Shown piece by piece: positions 1 to 7,563 of a stretch of 9,758 nucleotides of DNA. Numbering within the stretch: position 1 is the first letter of the stretch; each line of letters starts with the position of its first letter. This stretch comes from Acetobacteraceae bacterium (lineage in GTDB: Bacteria; Pseudomonadota; Alphaproteobacteria; Acetobacterales; Acetobacteraceae): positions 1 to 9,758 of the forward strand of contig DAHUXX010000297.1 of assembly GCA_027306955.1 (NCBI GenBank), written 5' to 3'. A model generated the notes under the pieces. That model was not told where the DNA came from, did no database searches, and saw only the letters and a list, made by a program, of their open reading frames with translations. The translations under genes were made by a program, and so were the position numbers.

Positions 1-1224
1 GGTGCGGTTTCGGCGCTGGAACTGCTGCGCGACGGGCACGACGTGACCATCCTCGACCCCGGCGAGGCGGGGGGCGAGCAGGCGGCGAGCTATGGCAATG
101 GCGGGTGGCTCTCCACGTCCTCGGTGCTGCCGGTGACGTACCCGGGCATACGCGGCAAGGTGCCGGGCTGGCTGATGGACCCGCTGGGGCCTCTGACCAT
201 CCGCTGGCGGTACCTGCCGCGGGCGCTGCCGTGGCTGTGGCGCTTCGCCGCGGCGGGGCGGGACTGGAAGCGGGTGCGGCGGATCGCGCGGGCGATGCGC
301 CCGCTGGTGGCGGACTGCCCGGAGCGGCACGCGGCCCTGGCGGCGGAAGCGGGTGTCGGGCACCTCGTGCAGCGCACGGGACTGATCTACGTTTTTCCGA
401 GCCGGGCGGAGTTCGAGGCGGAGGCGGAGGGCTGGACGATCCGCGCCGAGCAGGGCGTGCAATGGCTGGAGCTCGACGAGGGCGAACTGCGCCAGCGCGT
501 ACCGGAGCTGGACCGGCGCTACAAATTCGGGGTGATGGTGGAGGAGGGGGCGCATTGCCTCGATCCCGGAGCCTATGTCGCGGCCCTGGTGGCGCTGGCG
601 CAGAAGCGTGGCGCGGAACGGGTGCGACGGCGGGCCGTGGGGTTCGCGCATGTCGGGCGCAAGCTGCGGGGGGTGGAGACGGATGGCGAGCCGATCCGCT
701 GCGATGCCGCGGTGATCGCGGCGGGCGCGCGGTCGAGGGTGCTCGCGAAGGCGGTGGGGAGCCGCTTGCCGCTGGAGACGGAGCGCGGGTATCACGCGGC
801 GATCCTCGACCCGGAGAGCGGACCGCGGATCCCGGTGATGCCGAGCGACGGGAAGATGGTGGCGACGCTGATGGAGGGCGCGCTGCGCATCGCGGGGCAG
901 GTGGAGATCGCGGGGTTGAAGGCGGCGCCCAACTGGACGCGCGCGGAGGTGCTGCGCCAGGTGGCGCTGCGCACGTTTCCGGGGCTGCCGCGCGACCTGC
1001 CGGCCTCGCGGGTGAAATTCTGGATGGGGCACCGGCCGTCGCTGCCGGACAGCCTGCCCTGCATCGGGCCGGCGCGGGATTGCCCGAGCGTGGTGCTGGC
1101 GTTCGGGCACGGACATATCGGGCTGGCGTCCGGTGCCATCACCGGGCGGCTGGTGGCGGACATAATTTCTGGCAACGAGCCGGTGATCGATCCGGCGCCG
1201 TATTCGCCGGAGCGGTTTGGCTAG
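1..1224 (+). CDS. DadA-like FAD-dependent D-amino-acid dehydrogenase/oxidase (5' end outside window)
   Basis: FAD-dependent oxidoreductase of the DAO family (glycine/D-amino acid oxidase type, closest in layout to DadA). Family members oxidise an amino acid or amine to the imine, giving a 2-oxo acid plus ammonia. The reading frame is open from base 1, so the start and most of the N-terminal dinucleotide-binding loop lie upstream, probably only 10-20 residues. 407 residues are present, against roughly 415-430 for DadA. Visible landmarks are GAVSALELL at the edge, the end of the first Rossmann strand (VTILDPGEAGGEQAA), and SYGNGGWLS, typical of this subgroup. The C-terminal signature is GHRPSLPDSLPCIGP (window residues 343-357), then AFGHGHIGLASGAITGR, the FAD-contacting end of the fold. 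It is followed by an RraA-family gene on the same strand, 84 bases away. The family call is firm; the substrate cannot be told, and other amine oxidases are possible. Confidence 0.9.
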   Translation, partial: GAVSALELLRDGHDVTILDPGEAGGEQAASYGNGGWLSTSSVLPVTYPGIRGKVPGWLMDPLGPLTIRWRYLPRALPWLWRFAAAGRDWKRVRRIARAMRPLVADCPERHAALAAEAGVGHLVQRTGLIYVFPSRAEFEAEAEGWTIRAEQGVQWLELDEGELRQRVPELDRRYKFGVMVEEGAHCLDPGAYVAALVALAQKRGAERVRRRAVGFAHVGRKLRGVETDGEPIRCDAAVIAAGARSRVLAKAVGSRLPLETERGYHAAILDPESGPRIPVMPSDGKMVATLMEGALRIAGQVEIAGLKAAPNWTRAEVLRQVALRTFPGLPRDLPASRVKFWMGHRPSLPDSLPCIGPARDCPSVVLAFGHGHIGLASGAITGRLVADIISGNEPVIDPAPYSPERFG

Positions 1225-1244
1225 GTCTGGCGTTGGCCATGGCG

Positions 1245-1267
1245 CGTGCGGTTGGCGAAACCGCGCG
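1245..1267 (+). terminator. Intergenic stem-loop after the DadA-like gene (weak terminator or processing hairpin)
   Basis: Bases 1245-1253 pair with 1259-1267 in a 9-bp stem with one G-T wobble and a five-base loop (GGCGA). It begins 21 bases after the upstream stop. No T-run follows, so it is not a classical intrinsic terminator. It could be an RNA-stabilising or attenuating hairpin between two genes of one operon, or chance in GC-rich DNA. Confidence 0.3.
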
Positions 1268-1296
1268 GAGGCGGCATGGTGCGGCGCATTCGAAAC

Positions 1297-1303
1297 GGGA
1301 GGA
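1297..1303 (+). promoter_or_regulatory. Shine-Dalgarno site that fixes the RraA-like start
   Basis: GGGAGGA lies 5 bases before ATG 1309 (6 bases if GGAGG is taken as the core). The frame is open further up to a GTG at 1246, but no comparable site precedes that codon and the extra 21 residues do not resemble the family. ATG 1309 is therefore chosen. Confidence 0.75.
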
Positions 1304-1308
1304 AGACG

Positions 1309-2016
1309 ATGGCGAAGACGCCGGCCAAGCCGTTGTTCACGCGTGCCGACCTGGAGGCGCTGCGGCAATGGGACACGCCCACGATCTGCAACGGGCTCGA
1401 GATTGTGGTGCCGGAGCGGCGCGCGATGGGATTCACGACGGCGCCGATGGTCTGTGTCGACCGCAAGCTGCCGCCGATCGTGGGCCTGGCGCGGACCGGG
1501 CTGATCCGTTCGAAGGAGAAACCGCGCGGGCCGATCCCAGCGCGCGAGGACTGGTACAGCTATGTGGAGGCCGGCGACATGCCGACCATCGCGGTGATCC
1601 AGGACCTCGACGACCAGCCGGGGTTCGGCGCGTTCTGGGGCGAGGTGCAGAGCACCGTGCACAAGGCGCTGGGCGTGATCGGGTGCGTGACGGACGGGAG
1701 CTTCCGCGATCTCGACATGTGGGCGCCTGGGTTCCAGATCGTCGGGCGCTGCGTGGTGCCGAGCCACGCGCATGTGCACATGGTGCAGATGAACTGCGAG
1801 GTGAACGTGATGGGCATGCACGCGCACCATGACGACGTGATCCACGCGGATTATCACGGCGCGGTGGTGATCCCCGCGGAGTGTGTGACCGGGCTGCCGG
1901 CGGCGATCGACTTGGTGTCGCGGCGGGAGAAGGTGATCCTCGACATGGCGAGGGCCAAGGGCTTCAACGCGAAGAAGATGGCGGCCGCGTTGAAAAAGTC
2001 CGGCGAGATCCACTGA
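1309..2016 (+). CDS. RraA-family protein (HMG/CHA aldolase-like)
   Basis: 235-residue member of the RraA / 'demethylmenaquinone methyltransferase-like' family. Characterised members are divalent-metal aldolases or oxaloacetate decarboxylases acting on 4-hydroxy-4-methyl-2-oxoglutarate-type substrates; E. coli RraA itself instead binds RNase E. Visible motifs are GE at 111-112 and TDGSFRD at 128-134; R133 and D134 match the family's substrate/metal-binding Arg-Asp pair. The closing segment is HADYHGAVVIP at 179-189. An N-terminal extension of about 90 residues, with a DTPTICNGLE segment at 22-31, precedes the conserved core, as in the longer bacterial members of the family. Residues 153-183 are rich in His (eight). 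The gene shares the strand with the DadA-like gene and directly abuts the MATE gene. A metabolic lyase is more likely than an RNase E inhibitor because of the RD motif and context; the substrate is unknown. Confidence 0.88.
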   Translation: MAKTPAKPLFTRADLEALRQWDTPTICNGLEIVVPERRAMGFTTAPMVCVDRKLPPIVGLARTGLIRSKEKPRGPIPAREDWYSYVEAGDMPTIAVIQDLDDQPGFGAFWGEVQSTVHKALGVIGCVTDGSFRDLDMWAPGFQIVGRCVVPSHAHVHMVQMNCEVNVMGMHAHHDDVIHADYHGAVVIPAECVTGLPAAIDLVSRREKVILDMARAKGFNAKKMAAALKKSGEIH

Positions 2017-3380
2017 GCAGCGCCGCCCTCAGCGGGCGGCGCCGGGACCTGGTACGGGCGGAGCTGGGCGCGACGCTGCTGCTGGCGGCGCCGATCGTGT
2101 TCGGGCAGCTCGCGATCGTCGGGCAGAACACGGCGCTTGTCGTGCTCGGCGGGCATCTGGGTCCCGACGTGCTCGGCGCCGTGGGCGTCGGCGCCGGGGT
2201 GTGGAACCTCGGGCTGATGGCGCTGATCGGGATCCAGATGGCGGTGGCGCCGAGCATCGCGCACCGGCGGGGCGCGGGCGACCACGCCGCGGTCGGGCCG
2301 GCGTTCGTGGCCGCCGCGTGGATCGGGGTGGTCGCGGGGTGCCTGGTGGGCGCGGTGCTGTGGTTCGCGGCACCGCTGCTCATCGACGGCGTGGGGGTGG
2401 TCGGCGTGCTGCGCGCGGGGGCAATCGACGTGGCGCGGGCGGCCGCGTTCGCGCTGCCGCCGCTGGGCGTGCTGCTCGCGTGCCGGGGGTTGTGGGAGGG
2501 TTGCGGCTGGACGCGGCCGACGCTCGCGATCGGCGTGCTGGGGCTCGCGCTGCTGGCGCCGATCGCCTTCGCGCTGATGTATGGGCGGCTCGGCGTGCCG
2601 CGGCTGGGGGCGCTCGGCGCCGGTGTGGCCGAGGCGGTGGTGACATGGATCGATGCCGCCGTCGCCGTGGGGCTCGTGTGGTTCGCGCGGCGGCGGCTGC
2701 ATGCGCAGGCGGTGTTCGCGGGGGCGCTGTGGCCAGGCAGCGAGGAGGTGCGCGAGTTGCTGCATCTCGGCATCCCGATGGCCGGCTCCGTGCTGCTGGA
2801 GGTTGGGCTGTTCAGCGCCACGGGGCTGCTGGCGGCGCGGTTCGGGGCGGTGGCGGCAAGCGCGCAACAGGTGGTGCTGAACCTGGGCTCGATCAGCTTC
2901 ATGGTGCCGCTCGGGCTCGGGATGGCGACGACGGTGCGCGTCGGGCACGCGATGGGCGGGCGCGACCGCGCGGGCGCGCGGCGGGCGGCGATGGCGGGGA
3001 TGGGGCGGGCGCTGACCAGCCAGGCGATGGCCGCCTGCGCGATGGTGCTGGTGCCGCGGGTGCTGGCGGGGTTCTACACCGCGGATGCGGGGGTGCTCGC
3101 GACCTCCGTGGTGCTGCTGCATCTCGCGGCGATTTTCCAGCTTTCGGACGGGTTGCAGGTGACCTCGATCGGGGCGCTGCGGGGGCTGCGCGACGCGCGG
3201 GTGCCGGTGGCGATCACCGGGTTCAGCTACTGGTGCGTGGGGCTGCCGCTGGCCTATGCGCTGGCGTTTCCGGGGCGCGTGGGGATCGCGGGACTCTGGA
3301 TCGGCATCGTCGCGGGGCTGACGACGGCGGCGGCGCTGCTGTCCTCGCGGTTCTTCCTGCTGCTGCGCCGGGCGCGGTGA
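2013..3380 (+). CDS. MATE-family multidrug/metabolite exporter (NorM-like); start uncertain
   Basis: Polytopic inner-membrane antiporter of the MATE family, which exports organic cations, drugs or metabolites using Na+ or H+ gradients. Hydrophobic segments run throughout the frame, consistent with twelve helices. NorM-type landmarks include ALVVLGGHLGPDVLGAVGVG after helix 1, the mid-protein segment MVPLGLGMATTVRVGHAMGG, and FQLSDGLQVTSIGALRGLRD near helix 10. The frame has no ATG, GTG or TTG between a GTG at 1881, deep inside the upstream gene, and GTG 2097, which falls inside helix 1. The best-placed start is CTG 2013, overlapping the RraA-like stop as CTGA and giving 455 residues, the normal family length. 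No clear Shine-Dalgarno sequence precedes it, so translational coupling is likely. The gene ends 6 bases from the convergent YqhA-like gene. The family is secure; the start and exported substrate are not. Confidence 0.9.
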   Translation: MSSAALSGRRRDLVRAELGATLLLAAPIVFGQLAIVGQNTALVVLGGHLGPDVLGAVGVGAGVWNLGLMALIGIQMAVAPSIAHRRGAGDHAAVGPAFVAAAWIGVVAGCLVGAVLWFAAPLLIDGVGVVGVLRAGAIDVARAAAFALPPLGVLLACRGLWEGCGWTRPTLAIGVLGLALLAPIAFALMYGRLGVPRLGALGAGVAEAVVTWIDAAVAVGLVWFARRRLHAQAVFAGALWPGSEEVRELLHLGIPMAGSVLLEVGLFSATGLLAARFGAVAASAQQVVLNLGSISFMVPLGLGMATTVRVGHAMGGRDRAGARRAAMAGMGRALTSQAMAACAMVLVPRVLAGFYTADAGVLATSVVLLHLAAIFQLSDGLQVTSIGALRGLRDARVPVAITGFSYWCVGLPLAYALAFPGRVGIAGLWIGIVAGLTTAAALLSSRFFLLLRRAR

Positions 3381-3386
3381 GGGGGC

Positions 3387-3875
3387 TCAGTGGGCGGCGC
3401 GGCCGAGGCGGTCGAGCCAGCCGAGCAGCACCGCCGAGGCGACGAAGACGAGGTGGACGGCGGCGTAGATGAGCAGGGTCTTGCTGGCGCCGTGGCGCAG
3501 GAAGAGCTGCAGCAGGTGGATCGCCGAGATCATGACGATGGCGACGGCGACCTTCACCTTGACGTTGCTGCTGTCGAGCTTGCCGAGCCACTCCGGCATC
3601 TCCGCGCCCTCGGTGACGTTGAAGCGCGAGATGATGCTTTCGTAGGAGCCGACGGCGACCATGACGAGGAGGTTGGCGACGAGCACGAAGTCGAGGACGT
3701 TGAGGATGGCGATGACGATGTCCGTTTCCGAGCCGGCGACGAGGAGCGATGCGGCGTGGAGGACCTCGCGGATGACGAGGCCGTAGATCGCGACGACGCC
3801 GAGGAGCAGCGAGGCGAAGAGCGGCAGCAGCATCCAGCGCGTGGCGAGCAGGGCGCGTTCGAGCGTGTTTTCCAT
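3387..3875 (-). CDS. yqhA: YqhA / UPF0114 family inner-membrane protein
   Basis: 162-residue membrane protein of the UPF0114 (YqhA) family, whose function is not established. The family shape is fully present: ENTLERALLATRWMLLP at the N-terminus, and four hydrophobic helices at about residues 14-34, 56-77, 107-127 and 133-152. The conserved loop has SYES (77-80) and WLGKLDSSNVKVKVA (96-110), then SAIHLLQLF (117-125) and the C-terminal GWLDRLGR. ATG (complement of 3873-3875) follows a GGAGA site with an 8-base gap; the frame runs much further upstream, but that extension is the antisense of the aldolase gene. It is convergent with the MATE gene (6-base gap, no terminator seen) and divergent from the aldolase gene. 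It is often a single-gene unit, and nothing here ties it to its neighbours. Confidence 0.93.
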   Translation of the reverse strand: MENTLERALLATRWMLLPLFASLLLGVVAIYGLVIREVLHAASLLVAGSETDIVIAILNVLDFVLVANLLVMVAVGSYESIISRFNVTEGAEMPEWLGKLDSSNVKVKVAVAIVMISAIHLLQLFLRHGASKTLLIYAAVHLVFVASAVLLGWLDRLGRAAH

Positions 3876-3920
3876 GGGGCGTTCTCCGCTTGGAAGGCTG
3901 GCCGATCGGGGGCGGATGGG

Positions 3921-3953
3921 CAAGCGACCGGGGGCTGGCATGCCTCTCGCTTG
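3921..3953. promoter_or_regulatory. Inverted repeat in the divergent yqhA-aldolase region (candidate operator)
   Basis: CAAGCGA (3921-3927) and its exact reverse complement TCGCTTG (3947-3953) flank a 19-base spacer, which itself holds the 8-bp palindrome GGCATGCC (3937-3944). The right arm overlaps the proposed -35 hexamer of the aldolase gene. The size and placement suit a repressor site for a dimeric regulator. Seven-base arms can arise by chance in GC-rich DNA, so this is only a candidate. Confidence 0.3.
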
Positions 3954-3979
3954 ACCGGGCGCGCGGCGCGGCCGAGAGT
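3951..3979 (+). promoter_or_regulatory. Possible sigma70-type promoter for the aldolase-ABC-ABM run
   Basis: TTGACC (3951-3956) is five of six to the -35 consensus. After a 17-base spacer comes GAGAGT (3974-3979), a weak -10 with three of six matches. The expected transcript would start close to 3986, about 20 bases before the aldolase ATG. The -10 region lies within an inverted repeat, CGGCCG at 3969-3974 and 3981-3986. The call rests mainly on the -35 and its position. Confidence 0.35.
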
Positions 3980-4004
3980 CCGGCCGGGAGCAGGGAGACT
4001 TGCC

Positions 4005-4781
4005 ATGAATGTCGCAGCCAGGCCGCGGGCCACCGGCGTCAGCGCCGCGGAGTGGCAATTGCGCTGCGATCTCGCGGCGCTGTACCGGCTGGTGGCGCAT
4101 TTCCGGATGACGGATTTCATCTACACCCATATCAGCGCGCGGGTGCCTGGCGCGGCGCATCATTTCCTGATCAACAGGTATGGCGTGCTGTTCCACGAGA
4201 TGCGCGCCTCCGACCTGGTGAAGATCGACCTCGAGGGGCGGTGTGTCGATGAGCGCCAGGAAAGCGAGGTCAATCGCGCCGGGTTCGTGATCCATTCGGC
4301 GATCCATGCCGCGCGGCCGGATCTCGCCTGCGTGATCCATACGCATACGGCGGCCGGGATCGCGGTTTCGGCGCAGGAGGGTGGGTTGCTGCCGCTGTCG
4401 CAGCATGCGGCGCGGTTCTTCGGGCGGCTCGCGTATCACGACTACGAGGGGATCGCGCTCGACACCGACGAGCGGGAGCGGCTGGTGGCGGATCTCGGCG
4501 CGAACAATGCGATGATCCTGCGCAACCACGGGCTGCTTGCCTGCGGGCGGAGCATTCCGGAGGCGTTCCTCGAGATATATTTCCTGGAGCGGGCGTGCCA
4601 GGCGCAGGTGGCGGCGCAGTCGGGCGGCGCCGCGCTGCGGCCGATGCCGGACGCGGTGGCGCGGCGGGTGGCGGAGCAGTTCGCCGCCGGCAGCGAGCAA
4701 GGGGCGGAGGCGCACGCGGCGATGGCCTGGGCCTCGGCGCTGCGGCTGGTGGAGAACGACCGGCCGGATTATCGAAGCTGA
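4005..4781 (+). CDS. Class II aldolase/adducin-family protein
   Basis: 258-residue protein of the class II aldolase/adducin fold, whose enzymes use a metal held by three His to cleave or epimerise sugar phosphates or related hydroxy-oxo compounds. The His ligands are visible: H112 and H114 in VIHTHTAAG, and H175 in ILRNHGLLACG. Upstream of them is VNRAGFVIHSAIHAARPD (89-106), the adducin-type version of the segment. The position expected to hold the catalytic Glu of fuculose-phosphate aldolase (E73 there) is G93 here, so classical aldolase chemistry may be lost or altered. ATG 4005 has GGGAG at 3993-3997, 7 bases away; the frame is open upstream, but that part is the antisense of yqhA. A 22-base gap separates it from the ABC ATPase gene, suggesting one transcript. 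The substrate is unknown. Confidence 0.9.
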   Translation: MNVAARPRATGVSAAEWQLRCDLAALYRLVAHFRMTDFIYTHISARVPGAAHHFLINRYGVLFHEMRASDLVKIDLEGRCVDERQESEVNRAGFVIHSAIHAARPDLACVIHTHTAAGIAVSAQEGGLLPLSQHAARFFGRLAYHDYEGIALDTDERERLVADLGANNAMILRNHGLLACGRSIPEAFLEIYFLERACQAQVAAQSGGAALRPMPDAVARRVAEQFAAGSEQGAEAHAAMAWASALRLVENDRPDYRS

Positions 4782-4803
4782 ATCAACGGGGCTGACGGAT
4801 CAC

Positions 4804-5786
<983 letters not shown>

Positions 5787-5790
<4 letters not shown>

Positions 5791-6869
5791 GCGGCGCTTT
5801 GCTCGAGGTCGAGAACCTCGCCAAGCACTACGAGGTGAAGCGCGGCCTGTTGTTTGGCCGGCATGTCGGCTCGGTGCGGGCGGTGGACGGGGTTTCGTTT
5901 TCGCTGGGGCACGGCGAGACGCTGGCGCTGGTGGGCGAGAGCGGGTGCGGGAAGTCCACGACGGCGCGGCTGGTGCTGCGGCTGATCGAGCCAACGGCCG
6001 GGACGGTGCGCTTCGAGGGCACGGATATCACGCAGATGCGCGGCGAGCCGTTGCGCAAGCTGCGGCGGCGGATGCAGATCGTCTTCCAGGACCCGTTCGC
6101 GAGCCTCAACCCGCGCATGACGGTGGGCGATATCCTGGAGGAGCCGCTGCTGGTGCACGGCATCGGCGACAAGGCTTCGCGCCGCGCGAGGGTGAACCAG
6201 TTGCTGGGGCTGGTCGGGCTCGCCGCGTATCACGTGCAGCGCTACCCGCATGAGTTTTCGGGCGGGCAGCGCCAGCGCATCGGCATCGCGCGGGCGCTGG
6301 CGGTGGAGCCGGCACTGGTGGTGTGCGACGAGCCGGTCTCGGCGCTGGACGTCTCGATCCAGGCGCAGGTGGTGAACCTGCTGAAGGATTTGCAGGCGCG
6401 GCTGGGGCTCTCCTACCTGTTCATCGCGCACGACCTCGCGGTGGTGAAGCACATGGCCGACCGCGTGGCGGTGATGTATCTCGGCCGCATCGTCGAGGTG
6501 GCGGGCAAGGACGCGCTGTTCGCCAACCCGCGGCATCCGTACACGCGCACGCTGCTTTCGGCGATCCCGCGGCCTGATCCGCACCGCGACACGGCGCGCC
6601 AGATTCCGGGCGGCGACGTGCCGAGCCCGATGAACCCGCCGCCCGGCTGCCATTTCCACACGCGCTGCCCGTTCGCGGACGAGCGCTGCAAGGCGGAGGT
6701 GCCGGCGCTGCGGGTGCTGGAGGGCGGGCACCAGGTGGCGTGCCACCATGCCGAGGCGCTGCCGGCGGCACCCGCGGCGGAGGGGGCGGCGGCGATGAGC
6801 CCGGTGGCGGCGCGGCGGCTTGAGCTCTATGCGTCGCGGCGCGGGCGCGCGGTGGCGGAGGCCGGATAG
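5787..6869 (+). CDS. Oligopeptide/dipeptide-type ABC transporter ATP-binding protein (OppF/DppF class)
   Basis: 360-residue second ATPase of the pair, expected to form a heterodimer with the preceding protein on the cytoplasmic face of an Opp/Dpp-type importer. Motifs are Walker A GESGCGKST at 50-58, Q101 in VFQDPFASLNP, signature FSGGQRQR at 157-164, Walker B VVCDEPVSALD at 178-188 and switch His H215 (IAHDLAVV). The first 30 residues carry the OppF-type insertion KHYEVKRGLLFGRHVGSV before AVDGVSF, which separates it from the OppD class. The C-terminal extension repeats the four-Cys pattern (C288, C294, C301, C319), followed by an Ala-rich tail of about 35 residues. ATG 5787 overlaps the previous stop and has no good Shine-Dalgarno site of its own, so coupling probably drives its translation. 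Transport substrate unknown. Confidence 0.95.
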
Positions 6870-6875
6870 GGGAGG
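6869..6875 (+). promoter_or_regulatory. Shine-Dalgarno site of the ABM gene, sharing a base with the OppF-class stop
   Basis: GGGGAGG begins on the last base of the upstream TAG and lies 7 bases before ATG 6883. It selects that start over in-frame upstream codons inside the OppF-class gene and indicates the two genes share a message. Confidence 0.7.
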
Positions 6876-6882
6876 CGCGCTG

Positions 6883-7188
6883 ATGATCCATGTGCTGGCG
6901 TTCATCACGGCGAAGCCGGGCAGGCGGGCGGAGATCCTGGCCGCGTTCCACGCCAATGTGCCTGCGGTGCGGGCGGAGGACGGGTGCATCGAGTACGGGG
7001 CGGCCGTCGACGCGGAGCCGGGCGGGGAGTTCGTACGTTTCGGCTCCGATACGTTCGTGGTGATCGAGAAATGGGCGAGTGCGCAGGCGCTCGCGGCGCA
7101 CGCGAAGGCGCCGCACATGCGGGCCTATCGGGAGAAGACGGCGGGGCTGATTGCGAACCGCGCCGTGCACGTGCTGACGCCGGCCTGA
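6883..7188 (+). CDS. YgiN-like antibiotic biosynthesis monooxygenase (ABM) domain protein
   Basis: 101-residue single-domain protein of the dimeric alpha/beta ABM family. Relatives include cofactor-independent quinol monooxygenases (YgiN), haem-degrading enzymes and many members of unknown role. Features are the first strand MIHVLAFITAKPGRRAEIL, then RAEDGCIEYGAAVD (30-43), the central strand TFVVIEKWAS (57-66) and AHAKAPHMRAY (72-82), with the conserved His pair H73 and H79. The length is normal. It sits 13 bases after the OppF-class gene and is probably the last gene of the aldolase-ABC run. It converges on the RAM gene with 19 bases between. Family firm; substrate not predictable, and it could be a small-molecule binding protein and not an enzyme. 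Confidence 0.9.
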   Translation: MIHVLAFITAKPGRRAEILAAFHANVPAVRAEDGCIEYGAAVDAEPGGEFVRFGSDTFVVIEKWASAQALAAHAKAPHMRAYREKTAGLIANRAVHVLTPA

Positions 7189-7207
7189 GCCTGCGCCGCG
7201 GGCAGGA

Positions 7208-7462
7208 TCAGGGAGTGCCGCCGACGAAGGCGTTGAAGGTGATGAGCGTGTAGGTGTCCTTCACGCCGGGGATCGTCTGCAACTTCTCGGTGACGAAGAG
7301 GCCGGTGTCCTGCGCGGGGTCGAGGTAGAATTTACCGAGCAGGTCGTACTGGCCGGAGGTGGAGTGCAGCTCCGAGAGTTCCTCGATCGTGTCGGCGGCG
7401 ATCTGGGCGACGCGGTAGGCGGCCCCCATCTCGCATTTGATCATGACGTAGATCGCCCGCAT
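7208..7462 (-). CDS. Stand-alone Lrp/AsnC-type RAM (effector-binding) domain protein
   Basis: 84-residue protein matching only the C-terminal effector-binding/oligomerisation domain (RAM, AsnC_trans_reg) of Lrp/AsnC regulators. The usual N-terminal helix-turn-helix of about 60 residues is absent. The pattern is AIYVMIKCEMG (strand 1), a helix at about 16-32 (YRVAQIAADTIEELSEL), SGQYDLLGKFYLD (37-49), a second helix (DTGLFVTEKLQTIPGVK) and final strand DTYTLITFNAFV. In full regulators this fold binds amino acids and builds octamers; stand-alone versions are known and can form octamers alone or join full-length partners. The start (complement of 7460-7462) follows AGGAGG at 7472-7477 with a 9-base gap. 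There is no room for a DNA-binding domain within the gene, so this is not a truncation from frameshift. It is divergent from the ThDP enzyme gene, 101 bases away. Confidence 0.9.
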   Translation of the reverse strand: MRAIYVMIKCEMGAAYRVAQIAADTIEELSELHSTSGQYDLLGKFYLDPAQDTGLFVTEKLQTIPGVKDTYTLITFNAFVGGTP

Positions 7463-7470
7463 CGTGCTCG

Positions 7471-7477
7471 TCCTCCT
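7471..7477 (-). promoter_or_regulatory. Consensus Shine-Dalgarno site of the RAM gene
   Basis: On the reverse strand AGGAGGA precedes the ATG by 8-9 bases. This near-perfect site fixes the start at 7462 and shows that the short RAM-only protein is a genuine gene product. Confidence 0.75.
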
Positions 7478-7495
7478 GGTGCGGCATCATCGCAT

Positions 7496-7507
7496 GGGCG
7501 CGCGCCC
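7496..7507. promoter_or_regulatory. 12-bp perfect palindrome between divergent RAM and ThDP-enzyme genes
   Basis: GGGCGCGCGCCC is a perfect palindrome, 33 bases upstream of the RAM ATG and 56 bases upstream of the ThDP-enzyme ATG. Its location could serve both promoters. The composition makes chance plausible, so it is only a candidate operator. Confidence 0.25.
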
Positions 7508-7509
7508 GC

Positions 7510-7538
7510 TTCCAGGCGGGGCGCGGCGGGCTTATCCT
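7510..7538 (+). promoter_or_regulatory. Weak sigma70-like promoter candidate for the ThDP enzyme gene
   Basis: TATCCT (7533-7538) matches the -10 consensus at four of six positions and stands out in an otherwise GC-only stretch. The region 17 bases upstream (TTCCAG, 7510-7515) is a poor -35. A start near 7545 would leave a leader of about 19 bases before ATG 7564 with its GGGGAG site (7553-7558). Confidence 0.3.
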
Positions 7539-7563
7539 GGGCGCAAATCCCCGGGGAGAAACC

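Noticed and set aside
1881..2012. Upstream GTG start for the MATE protein
   Set aside because: It would overlap the RraA-like gene by 136 bases and add a charged leader absent from MATE proteins.
1854..3122. 422-codon reverse-strand open frame opposite the MATE gene
   Set aside because: Its His/Arg/Pro-rich composition and lack of any domain mark it as a shadow of the MATE frame.
3381..3386. Terminator between the convergent MATE and YqhA-like genes
   Set aside because: Only six bases separate the stops and no stem-loop is visible across the junction.
7190..7206. Hairpin CCTGC/GCAGG between the convergent ABM and RAM genes as a bidirectional terminator
   Set aside because: The stem is only 5 bp with a 7-base loop, and there is no T-run on either side; too weak to call.
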